Assembly: GCF_030814475.1 (NCBI RefSeq) | Contig: NZ_JAUSVF010000002.1 | Location: 248,001 to 312,000, forward strand | Source: Pararhizobium capsulatum DSM 1112 | GTDB taxonomy: Bacteria > Pseudomonadota > Alphaproteobacteria > Rhizobiales > Rhizobiaceae | Reading direction: 5' to 3' | Length of the DNA stretch: 64,000 nucleotides | Shown here: positions 1 through 7,649 of the stretch, in pieces | Layout: each line of letters starts with the position of its first letter | Numbering within the stretch: the first letter of the stretch is position 1 | The notes under the pieces: generated by a model | Databases searched by the model: none | What the model was told of the DNA's origin: nothing | What the model saw: the letters and a program-made list of their open reading frames with translations, nothing else | Made by a program: the position numbers and the translations under genes

Positions 1-982
1 GTTGCCATTGGATCCTCTGAATCAATTCGCCGCTTCGATTTCGCGTATGCGTACGAGGTTTCTTTTCGTTTGAAACAGTAGGACCTATGTTTTTCTACGC
101 GGGAGGTTGGCCTGTCATCTCCTGCCAACTTAATTGCGAAGACACGCAGCGCAAGTCGTTTTTTTGCTCCAGATGAACATGGTTTGCCTTTGTCTGGAAA
201 ACAACAATGCGTACCCATAGAAAAGGTTCCATGCGATCGTCACTTCAGTCGTGCGACCAGGCAACTGCATCGCTCGCGCATCGATTGCAGAGAAAAAATT
301 CGCTGGCAGGTGATGTCGAACGTTGGAAGATCGCGCCGCAGTGAACGCATACGAGTTCCGTGGGGGGCGCCGAGCGACGTGGCTCCTCCGATTGATCTGC
401 CAGCGCGCCCTTTTTGACCTTGCTCAACGGCTTTAGACTGACATCTCTTGGTTGATGGCTGCTGCATCCGGTCGCGGTGGGGGTGCCGATCCTATTGTCC
501 GGCGTCTCAATCATCGGCAAGGGCTGGCGGTTTCCTTGTTCGTCGATCATTCCGGCAGAGCAAAGTTAAAACGCTCGACATCACGTGCGAGCGATATGGT
601 TTGGCTGGACGTTCCGGATTGAAAAAGGGCCTCTTTCCCGGATCCGGAACAAACACGGATGCAAATCGTTTCTCAAGAACTTGGCAGAGGTAGAGACACG
701 GCTCCAGACCCGGTAAATCTTGCTGATTAGACCCGCTGAATCGACCGTCAAGCAACCGTCCTATAACGTACCAAAAACGGCCTGCGGATATCGCTTGTTT
801 ATCCAACATTCCTCCCTTCGGGTTTAACCAGATTTCGGCTGGAAAAAACAAGAGAATTCTTAATACGATAGTGTACGATGGTTTCGCTATTTTCACGTGT
901 GCATATGGCAAGATGAAAAATGCAGGCACGCCTTTCGTCGTGAAGGCCGAGTGCCTTCCCGTCCACTTGGTACAGGACCGCA
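1..982. other. Left-edge region, mostly non-coding
   Basis: Apart from one weak minus-strand small ORF described separately (245-550), I find no gene I can support here. Several overlapping ORFs exist on both strands but none has a good ribosome binding site, a recognisable motif or a consistent composition. The stretch is less GC-rich than the coding regions and has several poly-T and poly-A runs. No tRNA or structured RNA was recognised. Confidence 0.4.
245..550 (-). CDS. Small putative zinc-ribbon protein (hypothetical)
   Basis: A 101-residue ORF whose C-terminal third carries two CxxC knuckles, VCVHCG at about residues 68-73 and LCNRCA at about 87-92, spaced as in a small zinc ribbon. 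The N-terminal two thirds is basic and looks disordered. No strong Shine-Dalgarno sequence precedes the start and there is no operon context, so the exact start is uncertain. The paired CxxC motifs are seen directly; zinc binding is inferred. It could also be a spurious ORF, since other frames are open here too. Confidence 0.35.
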   Translation of the reverse strand: MIDEQGNRQPLPMIETPDNRIGTPTATGCSSHQPRDVSLKPLSKVKKGALADQSEEPRRSAPPTELVCVHCGAIFQRSTSPASEFFLCNRCASDAVAWSHD

Positions 983-1186
983 ATGACGTCACCGGATTCA
1001 CCCGCAGCAAGATTTGAAATTCAGCGCTACGACAAAGTATGGGTCGTGACGGTTTACCAGTTCGACCATAGTGAGCATCGCTCCTTCCAGAGCCGCGACC
1101 AGGCGGCGGAATTTGGCAACGCACGCGTCAAGATTGCAGCACAAAGCCGACGTGGGCCGACGAGTCCTCCGGACAAGGAAGGCTGA
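983..1186 (+). CDS. Small hypothetical protein, 67 aa
   Basis: A short ORF starting ATG with AGGAC about six bases upstream. The first 50 residues are balanced and look like a folded small domain (ARFEIQRYDKVWVVTVYQFD, then SFQSRDQAAEFGNARVKIAA), the rest is a basic, proline-rich tail. It has no signal peptide or membrane segment. I do not recognise the family and infer no function. It stands alone, 50 bases before a RIME-like repeat. The composition argues for a real gene, but the evidence is only moderate. Confidence 0.45.
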   Translation: MTSPDSPAARFEIQRYDKVWVVTVYQFDHSEHRSFQSRDQAAEFGNARVKIAAQSRRGPTSPPDKEG

Positions 1187-1235
1187 TCTGAAGACGGCCG
1201 GTCTCAAGAAAAATGCGATTTTGGCTTTCTTCCTG

Positions 1236-1317
1236 GAGTTTGTCAGGGAAAAGTGGGAACCGGTTTGTCCCTGACAATCGAAAACTAGCGAATGTCTGGT
1301 TCAATCTGAACATTCGC
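1236..1317. repeat. RIME-like dispersed repeat, copy A (diverged)
   Basis: Shares the blocks GAGTTTGTCAGGGAAAAGTG, GGAACCGG and AATGTCTGGTTCAATC with copies at 17135-17236 and 60084-60180. Here it consists of two hairpins: TTGTCAGGGA pairs with TCCCTGACAA, and GCGAATGT pairs with ACATTCGC. The middle AAAAGACAAACG segment of the other copies is missing, so this is a shorter or rearranged copy. Confidence 0.75.
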
Positions 1318-1510
1318 AAAGGGTCGTTTGCTATTTCTGCCCGAAGGCGCATAGTGGCTACATCTCGACAAGGGCGCCAGGCCCTTCTCCAGCAAAACAA
1401 TCAGACATCGCAGCTATCCACTTGGTCGAAAACGTACATTCGCCCGTGTGATATGGCGCACCGACCTGCTTTGTCCCATAACCTGTCATGAATGAGTTGG
1501 CGTTTGGTCC

Positions 1511-1617
1511 TGCTGTGTAATTCCTTAAGCCGGAATCGGTCTAAGGATAAAATTGTGCAGAAGGCATAAAGTGCTACGGCAACCTGAGTGCGTCATAGAT
1601 GACGCACGGCGCTGCAG
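1511..1617. repeat. Dispersed rhizobial-type repeat 'TAATTCC..GGAATCGG', copy 1
   Basis: Holds TAATTCCTTAAGCCGGAATC followed by GGATAAAATTGTGCAG and ends with a perfect hairpin GTGCGTCAT-AG-ATGACGCAC and GCGCTGCAG. A related copy is at 12090-12180. It lies just upstream of the Crp/Fnr gene and may form part of its leader. Confidence 0.65.
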
Positions 1618-1646
1618 CCCGAACTCCGACGGGATTGGAGAATGGA

Positions 1647-2381
1647 ATGTCACAACCAACGCAGCGCGCGGTTCAGAATATACTTCTGAAAGCGCTGCGA
1701 CCGGAAGACTTCGACGCACTCTCTGCGCACATGGAGTGGGTAAAACTGTCTTTGAGGGAGGTTGTTGTCGAGGCAGATGAACCGAACCCATTCGTGTATT
1801 TCATAGAAGATGGACTGGCATCGGTCGTCGCCCGATCGTCGGATGGTGAAACATGCGAAGTCGGTCACGTGGGGCGCGAAGGCATGACCGGTTACCACGT
1901 GCTTCTCCTGACGCGCACCACCACGCATCGAACGTTCATGCAGGCAACCGGAGCCGGCTTCAGGGTCGCCGTCCAGCCGTTTCTCGGCGTCGTGAACAAC
2001 CATTCACAGATGCACAGCCTGTTTCTTCGCTACATTCATTCCTGCGAAGTTCAGCTCGGACATTCGGCTCTGGCGAACGCCCGCTACAGCATGTATGCGC
2101 GGCTGGCGAGATGGCTGCTGATGTGCCATGACCGAATTGACGGTGACAACCTGCCGCTGACGCATGAGTTCCTGTCTCTGATGCTAGGCGTCCGGCGATC
2201 GGGCGTAACCGATCAGCTCCATATTCTGGAAGGCCTGCATGCGATAAAGGCCACGCGGGGAAATGTCCGGATCATCGACCGACGCAAGCTTGAGGAGGTC
2301 GCCGGCGGCTGCTATGGCGCCGCCGAGGCGGAGTATAGGCGCCTGATCGAGGAGCCGGTGGAAGATTTCGATCTTTCGTGA
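1647..2381 (+). CDS. Crp/Fnr-family transcriptional regulator
   Basis: A 244-residue DNA-binding regulator. Residues about 20-130 form a cyclic-nucleotide-binding-like beta barrel (YFIEDGLASVVARSSDGE, then VGHVGREGMTGYHVLL), and residues about 160-225 form the winged helix (LTHEFLSLMLGVRRSGVTDQ, then LHILEGL). The ATG at 1647 is preceded by GGAG at 1637-1640, which decides this start over an upstream in-frame GTG. It has no N-terminal cysteine cluster, so it is not an FNR-type oxygen sensor. It is monocistronic, with no neighbour that points to a regulon. Family call is firm; effector and targets unknown. Confidence 0.9.
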   Translation: MSQPTQRAVQNILLKALRPEDFDALSAHMEWVKLSLREVVVEADEPNPFVYFIEDGLASVVARSSDGETCEVGHVGREGMTGYHVLLLTRTTTHRTFMQATGAGFRVAVQPFLGVVNNHSQMHSLFLRYIHSCEVQLGHSALANARYSMYARLARWLLMCHDRIDGDNLPLTHEFLSLMLGVRRSGVTDQLHILEGLHAIKATRGNVRIIDRRKLEEVAGGCYGAAEAEYRRLIEEPVEDFDLS

Positions 2382-2440
2382 ACTCAATCCGAAGCCGTCA
2401 CGGCTTCGGAAAAGGCGATTTTCATCAATACATTTCCGGT

Positions 2441-2623
2441 TTAGTCGCAAATTTCGATGCTTCTTCCAAAGATCGTGCGCCCTTCGCGCATCGCCGTGCT
2501 CATCAAGGCTCGTGCATCCGCGATGGCCTCGATCCTCGCCTGGCCGAGATCGTCCAGTTCGGTTCCCTCGGGGTCATCGATGGGTCCGTTGGCGGTCATG
2601 ATGTTGAAAAAGTACCTGGGCAC
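2441..2623 (-). CDS. Small DUF6894-like protein
   Basis: A 60-residue protein read from a GTG start with GAGGAG about eight bases upstream; an in-frame ATG further out lacks such a site. It begins PRYFFNI and continues with DDPEGTELDDLGQARIEA, a pattern I associate with the small DUF6894 proteins common in rhizobia (PRYFFNI, D-x-EG-x-EL, then an alanine-rich helix). Function is unknown. It is convergent with the Crp/Fnr gene, which ends 60 bases away. The family name is from memory of the pattern and should be treated as likely, not certain. Confidence 0.6.
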   Translation of the reverse strand: MPRYFFNIMTANGPIDDPEGTELDDLGQARIEAIADARALMSTAMREGRTIFGRSIEICD

Positions 2624-2780
2624 GCAGCGCCGCTCCTCGCGTCGGCTCTCCAAACCTAGCCAAAACTTGGGATGCGGCGCAAGCACGGGGCAGCGGTAAA
2701 GGCGCGCAATTCACGCCTCCGTTCCAAACCGCTTGCCAGGGGACAGCAGGAGCAGAAAAAGCAGTTACGTCTCCGAGATT

Positions 2781-3587
2781 TCAGGAACGGTCGTGACAGC
2801 GCGCCGCTACCGTTTCGTAAATCTGTTCCGCCGGTTGGGTCAGTGGCAAAAAGCGCCCCATGGCCAGCCGCAGAAGGGCTTTCAGATGGAGGCGGCCACC
2901 GTATCCGACTGTTGCAGCGAGAGGCAGCATCTTCCCGACATCGGAATACAAGCGAGCAAATTCCGCAAAATTGCTGAAATCCTCGTGGTTGCCGGCCCTC
3001 ATTAAAAAGGTTTCCGTTGCCGCACCGTTCGCAAGCACGGCCTCGTGGGTATCAAGCACGATATGGAAATATTCGAGAACGTCGGTTTTTGCCGGAAGAG
3101 CGGGGACAACCGAACTGCCGTTGACCAGGTCCCGGGCCTGGATAAGCACGCCTTCGAGCAACAGACCGTGTCCGGGCGACAGATAGAGGTCGGCATACGG
3201 CGTATTTTTTCCCAGGGCATTCTTCGCAATACGGATCGGCATGACGTTTGACGGCCACCGTGCGCCGCGACGCTGGTAGCGGTTGAAACCGATCCATTTC
3301 ACCGGCTTGGCGGTTCCGTTCGCGGTCTTGACGAGATCGCCGATCCGGAGGCTCTCGACGGGAACCTCGCCGGCTGTCGTCAGGATGGAGGTGCCCCGCA
3401 CAAAGCATCGCGAGCCATCCCCTTTGTCCTTGTCCTTGTCTTTGTCTTTATCCGACTTGGCGTAGCCTATCGTTGGAACTGTCATGGCCAGGATTGCCGC
3501 AGCCTTCGCTCCTGCTGCCGCCGTAAGGCCAAGGAAATGTCGTCTTGTGCGTCCGAGCACCGTATGGCTGTCGCGTTCAACTGGCAT
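2781..3587 (-). CDS. Tat-exported Hint-domain (Hint_2-like) protein
   Basis: A 268-residue protein with a twin-arginine signal (TRRHFLGL, arginines 15-16, then a long Ala-rich hydrophobic stretch to about 43), a lysine-aspartate repeat linker (about residues 46-55) and one Hint domain. The domain opens with Cys61 in CFVRGTSILTTAGEVPVESL and continues with GDLVKTANG, PVKWIGF and YLSPGHGLLLEG (His140), closing with LDTHEAVLANGA. These are hallmarks of the hedgehog/intein fold as found in bacterial Hint_2 proteins. The ATG at 3587 has GGAGG five bases upstream. There is no obvious cargo domain after the Hint region, only about 75 helical residues. Role unknown; it may self-process or be cross-linked after export. 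Confidence 0.85.
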   Translation of the reverse strand: MPVERDSHTVLGRTRRHFLGLTAAAGAKAAAILAMTVPTIGYAKSDKDKDKDKDKGDGSRCFVRGTSILTTAGEVPVESLRIGDLVKTANGTAKPVKWIGFNRYQRRGARWPSNVMPIRIAKNALGKNTPYADLYLSPGHGLLLEGVLIQARDLVNGSSVVPALPAKTDVLEYFHIVLDTHEAVLANGAATETFLMRAGNHEDFSNFAEFARLYSDVGKMLPLAATVGYGGRLHLKALLRLAMGRFLPLTQPAEQIYETVAARCHDRS

Positions 3588-3811
3588 GTTGGCCTCCAAT
3601 GGTCGGTAGGACTGATGTTGGCCCAGTCTACCTTGGTTTTGGAAGCACGCAGATTACTCAAAAAGGACAGCTGAGGGCATTTTTGTCGGAATATTGAAGC
3701 ATTCGAGGGAGAAGCTACGCCAAATGATGTAGGTGACGTACCCTCGCGTGATTGCCGCATATACTCACGGAGAGGGCTAAAAACGCTTGCCCTACCGCTT
3801 TCGCCACCCTG

Positions 3812-3841
3812 CCTGCGAACGCCTGTTTTGACGTTCGCAGG
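3812..3841. terminator. Perfect 10-bp hairpin downstream of the SDR gene
   Basis: CCTGCGAACG pairs with CGTTCGCAGG around a 10-base loop. It lies just past the stop codon of the minus-strand SDR gene. There is no clear T tract on either strand, so intrinsic termination is plausible but not certain. Confidence 0.5.
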
Positions 3842-3864
3842 GGCCGCAGCTTAAAGCGATGGAA

Positions 3865-4626
3865 TTAGACCACCGTCTCGCCGCCGTCGACGACAAGGAT
3901 CTGGCCGGTCATGTAGGACGAGCGGTCGGAGACGAGGAAGAGGATCGGTTCGGCGATTTCGGAAACATCCGCCCAGCGACCGAGGGGCACCTTGTCGGCG
4001 ATATAGGCTTCGATTGCCTGTCTACCGCCCATCTGCGCGATGAAGGGTTCGTTGAAGGGGGTATCGACCCAGCCGGGGCAGAGTGCGTTCACGCGGATGC
4101 CGAATTTTGCATAGTCGCCGGCCATCTGCCGGGTCATGGCGATGACGGCGTGTTTCGTCGTCGTATAGGCGATCATCTCGCGGTCGTAGAGCACGCCGGA
4201 TGAGGACGCCGTATTGAGGATCACGCCCTTGCCCGCCTGCTTCATGATCGGCATGACAAAGCGCGCCGCCATAAAATGCGCTCGCACGTTCAGCGACCAG
4301 GATTTGTCGAAACCTTCAATCGCCACCTGCTCGAGATCGCCGGCCACCTGCGCGCCGGCATGGTTGTGCAGGATATCGATACGGCCATGATGCTCCACGA
4401 CGGAGGCGATGCCGGCCTCCAGCGCATCGTCGTCGGTGACATCGAGAACGAGGCTTTCTGCTGTTCCGCCGGCCTCGTGGATCAATTCCACGGTCTCGCC
4501 GGCATTCATGAAATCCACATCGACGACGACGACGTGAGCGCCTTCTCGCGCCATGGCCAGTGTGCCGGCACGGCCGATACCTGAGCCGGAGCCGGTGACA
4601 ATGGCGACGCGGTTCTTGAGGATCAT
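3865..4626 (-). CDS. SDR-family NAD(P)-dependent oxidoreductase
   Basis: A classical short-chain dehydrogenase of 253 residues: TGSGSGIG nucleotide-binding motif at 11-18, an acidic end of the second strand (VVVVDVD) suggesting NAD(H), serine cluster at 140-143, and the catalytic pair Tyr154/Lys158 in YTTTK. The usual NNAG motif reads NHAG (88-91). The C-terminus GQILVVDGGETVV is typical. It is the last gene of the polyamine-type ABC operon, starting 14 bases after the preceding permease, so it probably oxidises the imported substrate or a derivative. The substrate cannot be told from sequence. Confidence 0.88.
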   Translation of the reverse strand: MILKNRVAIVTGSGSGIGRAGTLAMAREGAHVVVVDVDFMNAGETVELIHEAGGTAESLVLDVTDDDALEAGIASVVEHHGRIDILHNHAGAQVAGDLEQVAIEGFDKSWSLNVRAHFMAARFVMPIMKQAGKGVILNTASSSGVLYDREMIAYTTTKHAVIAMTRQMAGDYAKFGIRVNALCPGWVDTPFNEPFIAQMGGRQAIEAYIADKVPLGRWADVSEIAEPILFLVSDRSSYMTGQILVVDGGETVV

Positions 4627-4639
4627 GGCGGCCTCCCGT

Positions 4640-5452
4640 TCAGTTCGTTGTTTTCTTTTCGCGCATCAGGAAACGCGCGATGAGGATCATGCAGAGCGAC
4701 GCCACCAGCACCATCGTCGCGATGGCGTTGATCTCGGGCGTGACGCCGCGGCGGATGGAGGCGAAGACATAGATGGGCAGCGTCGTGTTGGAGCCGGCGA
4801 CGAAGAAGGCGATGATGAAATCGTCGAAGGAGAAGGTGAAGGCGAGCAGGAAGCCGGCAAGGACCGACGGCATGATTTGTGGCAGCACGATCTGGCGGAA
4901 GGTCGTGAAGGGCGTTGCATAGAGATCGTTGGACGCCTCGACGATATCGCGGCCGAGGCTGGCGATGCGGGCTTTGACGATCATCGTCACCAGCGCCATT
5001 GTGAACAACCCGTGGGCTGCGATGATCGAGCCGAAGCCGAGGGAGAGTTTCGGTGGCTGCTCGCCCGGCCATGCGGCTGCCAGCAGTGGATTGATGAAGC
5101 CGAAGACCTGTACCAGCGCCACCAGCGTCGCAATGCCGATGACGACGCCCGGCACGACGATGGCGGCGGCGAAGAGACCATCGAACACGGCCCGCATCCG
5201 GCCACCCAGTCGCTCCATGCCGAGCGCCGCCATGGTTCCGAAGACGGCTGCGAGCACGGCGCTGATGAAGGCGATCACGAGGCTGTTCTGCAGCGCGTCC
5301 GTCAGGAAGGTGTTGGAGAGCGCCTTGGCATACCACTGGGTCGAGAAGCCGACGAACTCGCTGGCGCTGCGGCCGGAGTTGAACGAGAACAAAACGACCA
5401 GCGCAATCGGCGCATAGAGAAAGACATAAACGGCAGAAATGAAGCCACGCAT
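4640..5452 (-). CDS. ABC transporter permease, PotC-like
   Basis: Inner-membrane permease of 270 residues with about six hydrophobic segments and the EAA-type cytoplasmic loop (DIVEASNDLYATPFTTFRQI). The sequence order and length match PotC/PotI permeases of spermidine/putrescine-type importers. The start is taken as the ATG that overlaps the TGA stop of the upstream permease by one base, implying translational coupling. It works with the neighbouring PotB-like permease, binding protein and ATPase. The substrate is probably a polyamine or another small cationic or zwitterionic amine, by family only. Confidence 0.88.
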   Translation of the reverse strand: MRGFISAVYVFLYAPIALVVLFSFNSGRSASEFVGFSTQWYAKALSNTFLTDALQNSLVIAFISAVLAAVFGTMAALGMERLGGRMRAVFDGLFAAAIVVPGVVIGIATLVALVQVFGFINPLLAAAWPGEQPPKLSLGFGSIIAAHGLFTMALVTMIVKARIASLGRDIVEASNDLYATPFTTFRQIVLPQIMPSVLAGFLLAFTFSFDDFIIAFFVAGSNTTLPIYVFASIRRGVTPEINAIATMVLVASLCMILIARFLMREKKTTN

Positions 5453-6318
5453 CAGACGAGATCCACCTGTCGTGTGCCGGCCACGCGCCACGCGATGCGC
5501 ATGGCAACAAGCAGGATGATGACGACGACCACGACGAGCGTCACGGCAATCGCCGAACCGAACGGCCAGTTGCGCGATTGCAGGAAGAGATCGACCAGCG
5601 CATTGCCGATGAAGAACACCTTGCCGCCGCCGAGAAGCTGCGGAATGAGGTATTCGCCGAGCAGCAGGATGGTAACGAGCGCAACCCCGGTCATGACGCC
5701 GGGCAGCGACAGGGGCAGGGTGATGCCGAAGAAGGTCGAGATCGGTTTGGCCCCGAGATCGGCGGAGGCTTCCAGCAGGCGGCGGTCGAGCTTCTCGAGG
5801 CTCACATAGATCGGCATGATCATCAGTGGCAGGTAGCTGTAGACGATGCCGAGCAGCACGGCGCCCGGCGTATTGAGGAGCCGGACATTCTCGATGCCGA
5901 CCATCTCAAGGAGATGCGGCAGGCCACGGGCGCCCAGAATGTACATCCAGGCATAGACGCGCACGAGCAGGCTCGTCCAGAACGGCACGACGACCAGCGA
6001 AACCAATACCAGCCGGTATTTCGGGCTTGCCTTGACGGCCAGATAGTAGGCGACGGGATACGCGACCAGCAGGCAGAGGAAGGCGCCGACCGGGGCGAGC
6101 ATCAGCGTGTTCTTGAAGGCTGCCGCGCGGGCTCCGAGATTGGCGAATTGCGCAAAGGTGAAGGACGCCTGATAGCCGCCTTCCGGCGCGCGCTCGCCGA
6201 AGGAGAAGACGACGATGGCGATGAACGGCAGCACCAGAAACACGAACAGCCACAGGCTTGCCGGCGTGAGCAACGCGGCAGTGACCAGGCGTTTCTTGGT
6301 TTCGGGTGTGATGGCCAT
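5452..6318 (-). CDS. ABC transporter permease, PotB-like
   Basis: A 288-residue permease with a short cytoplasmic N-terminus, a first membrane segment at about 15-38 (LWLFVFLVLPFIAIVVFSFG), and the EAA loop LLEASADLGAKPISTFFGIT. It resembles PotB/PotH subunits. It lies between the binding-protein gene and the PotC-like gene; the 114-base gap upstream contains a CCTCTTCTTCCC hairpin that could reduce read-through from the abundant binding-protein message. The two permease genes overlap at TGATG. Confidence 0.88.
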   Translation of the reverse strand: MAITPETKKRLVTAALLTPASLWLFVFLVLPFIAIVVFSFGERAPEGGYQASFTFAQFANLGARAAAFKNTLMLAPVGAFLCLLVAYPVAYYLAVKASPKYRLVLVSLVVVPFWTSLLVRVYAWMYILGARGLPHLLEMVGIENVRLLNTPGAVLLGIVYSYLPLMIMPIYVSLEKLDRRLLEASADLGAKPISTFFGITLPLSLPGVMTGVALVTILLLGEYLIPQLLGGGKVFFIGNALVDLFLQSRNWPFGSAIAVTLVVVVVIILLVAMRIAWRVAGTRQVDLV

Positions 6319-6396
6319 CGGATGTTTTCTGTTTGAGGAGTGGAGGCGGCCACGCCCGGGGGCGTGACTGCGGTGTTTGAAATCCTTGCGCTGGAA

Positions 6397-6425
6397 CCCT
6401 CTTCTTCCCGTTGGGGAGAAGAGGG
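6397..6425. repeat. Hairpin repeat CCTCTTCT.CCC / GGG.AGAAGAGG, copy 1
   Basis: CCCTCTTCTTCCC pairs with GGGGAGAAGAGGG around a three-base loop GTT. It lies between the binding-protein gene and the permease genes of the first ABC operon. Near-identical hairpins occur at 27654-27680 and 45230-45262. It may act as a processing or stability element for the binding-protein mRNA. Confidence 0.75.
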
Positions 6426-6432
6426 AGCCAGA

Positions 6433-7596
6433 TTAAGCAGACTTGAAGCGCGCCATCAGCTCCGCGCGGCCCGGATCGGTCAGCGTCACGGCGGCGCCGA
6501 ATTCCAGGGGCGTCAGCGATGCCTCGTCCGGATAGACGATCTTGTTGGAGGTGATCTCCTTCGGTAGCAGTGCGATGATGCGGCTGTCGGTGGCGGGCGC
6601 GCCGTTGGCGATATGCTCCTTTACCGCGTTGGCCGGGTCCATCAGATAGTTGAGCAGGGCGTAACCGGCCGCCTTGTTCGGTGCGCTCTTGGGGATGGCG
6701 TAGTAGTCGGTCCAGATTTCGCCGCCGTCGGTGCCGAGGATATAGGCGATCTCAGGCATGTCGCGGTTGAGCTGGGCGCCGTCATTGGTCCAGCACATGG
6801 TCATCCAGGCGTCGGTCGAGCGCATGGAGGGCTGGTAGTCGGAGTTGATGGCGAAGAGATGCGGCTTGACCTTGATCAGCAGCTCTTCGGCCTTGGCGAG
6901 TTCTTCGGCCTTGATCGAGTTGAAGCCGTAGCCGAGCGAGACCAGCGCGCTGCCGATCGTCGTCAGCTGGTAGTCGTGCACCATGGCGCGGCCGTCGGCT
7001 TCCGTCTGGGCGATCTCGAAGAAGTCCTTCCAGGTGGTCAGCTTGCTTTTGATCTTCGAGGTGTTGACGGAGAAGCCGGTCGTACCCCAGTTCTTCGGCA
7101 CCGCGTAGGTCTTGCCGTCGATCTTGCCTTCCGAGGTGAAGCGCGGGTTCTGCGTCGTCTGGCTGAAGTTCGGCACCTTGGCGAGATCGAGCTCCTCGAT
7201 CAGGTCGAGCTTCTGGTAGGTGGAGATCGTGTAGTTCGTCGGCACGAACAGCGACCAGCCGGAAGCGCCCGCCTGCAGCTTTGCCAGCATTTCCTCGTTC
7301 GAGCCGAAGACGTTGACCTCCACCGCGACGCCGGTCGCGGCGGTGAAGTTCTCGAAGGTTGCGGGGTCATGGTAGTTCGGCCAGGTGGCAATCGACATCT
7401 GCGTGCCGAGGTCTTCCGCCGCAAAGGCCGGGCTCGAAAGCGCGCCGGGGAAGCGGGTCATGACCGCGGTCGCCAGACCAAGGCCGGTGATACCGAGGAA
7501 ATGCCGGCGAGAGACGGAGCCGCGCTTCAGGCGCATGAACTCGTCCATGAAGCCCGATGCGGAGATGGGAAGATTATCCTTGTAGTCCTTGCTCAT
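6433..7596 (-). CDS. ABC transporter substrate-binding protein, PotD-like, Tat-exported
   Basis: A 387-residue periplasmic binding protein of the spermidine/putrescine (PotD/PotF) type. It has a long N-region and a twin-arginine signal (SRRHFLGITGLG, arginines 30-31) ending near AFAA at 57-60. The mature part opens with MSIATWPNYHDPATFENFTA and has family-typical stretches such as TYAVPKNWGTTGF and the MCWTNDGAQ segment. First gene after the ATPase in a minus-strand operon. The binding-site residues of polyamine binders could not be verified by eye, so the ligand is open. Confidence 0.88.
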   Translation of the reverse strand: MSKDYKDNLPISASGFMDEFMRLKRGSVSRRHFLGITGLGLATAVMTRFPGALSSPAFAAEDLGTQMSIATWPNYHDPATFENFTAATGVAVEVNVFGSNEEMLAKLQAGASGWSLFVPTNYTISTYQKLDLIEELDLAKVPNFSQTTQNPRFTSEGKIDGKTYAVPKNWGTTGFSVNTSKIKSKLTTWKDFFEIAQTEADGRAMVHDYQLTTIGSALVSLGYGFNSIKAEELAKAEELLIKVKPHLFAINSDYQPSMRSTDAWMTMCWTNDGAQLNRDMPEIAYILGTDGGEIWTDYYAIPKSAPNKAAGYALLNYLMDPANAVKEHIANGAPATDSRIIALLPKEITSNKIVYPDEASLTPLEFGAAVTLTDPGRAELMARFKSA

Positions 7597-7649
7597 GATG
7601 CTGTTCCCTTTGTTTTGATTTTAGGCTGCACGTGATGCTGAAAAGACAG

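Noticed and set aside
507..1124. Minus-strand open frame of about 200 codons near the left edge
   Set aside because: No ribosome binding site, no motif, mixed composition, and it overlaps the better-supported small gene at 983.
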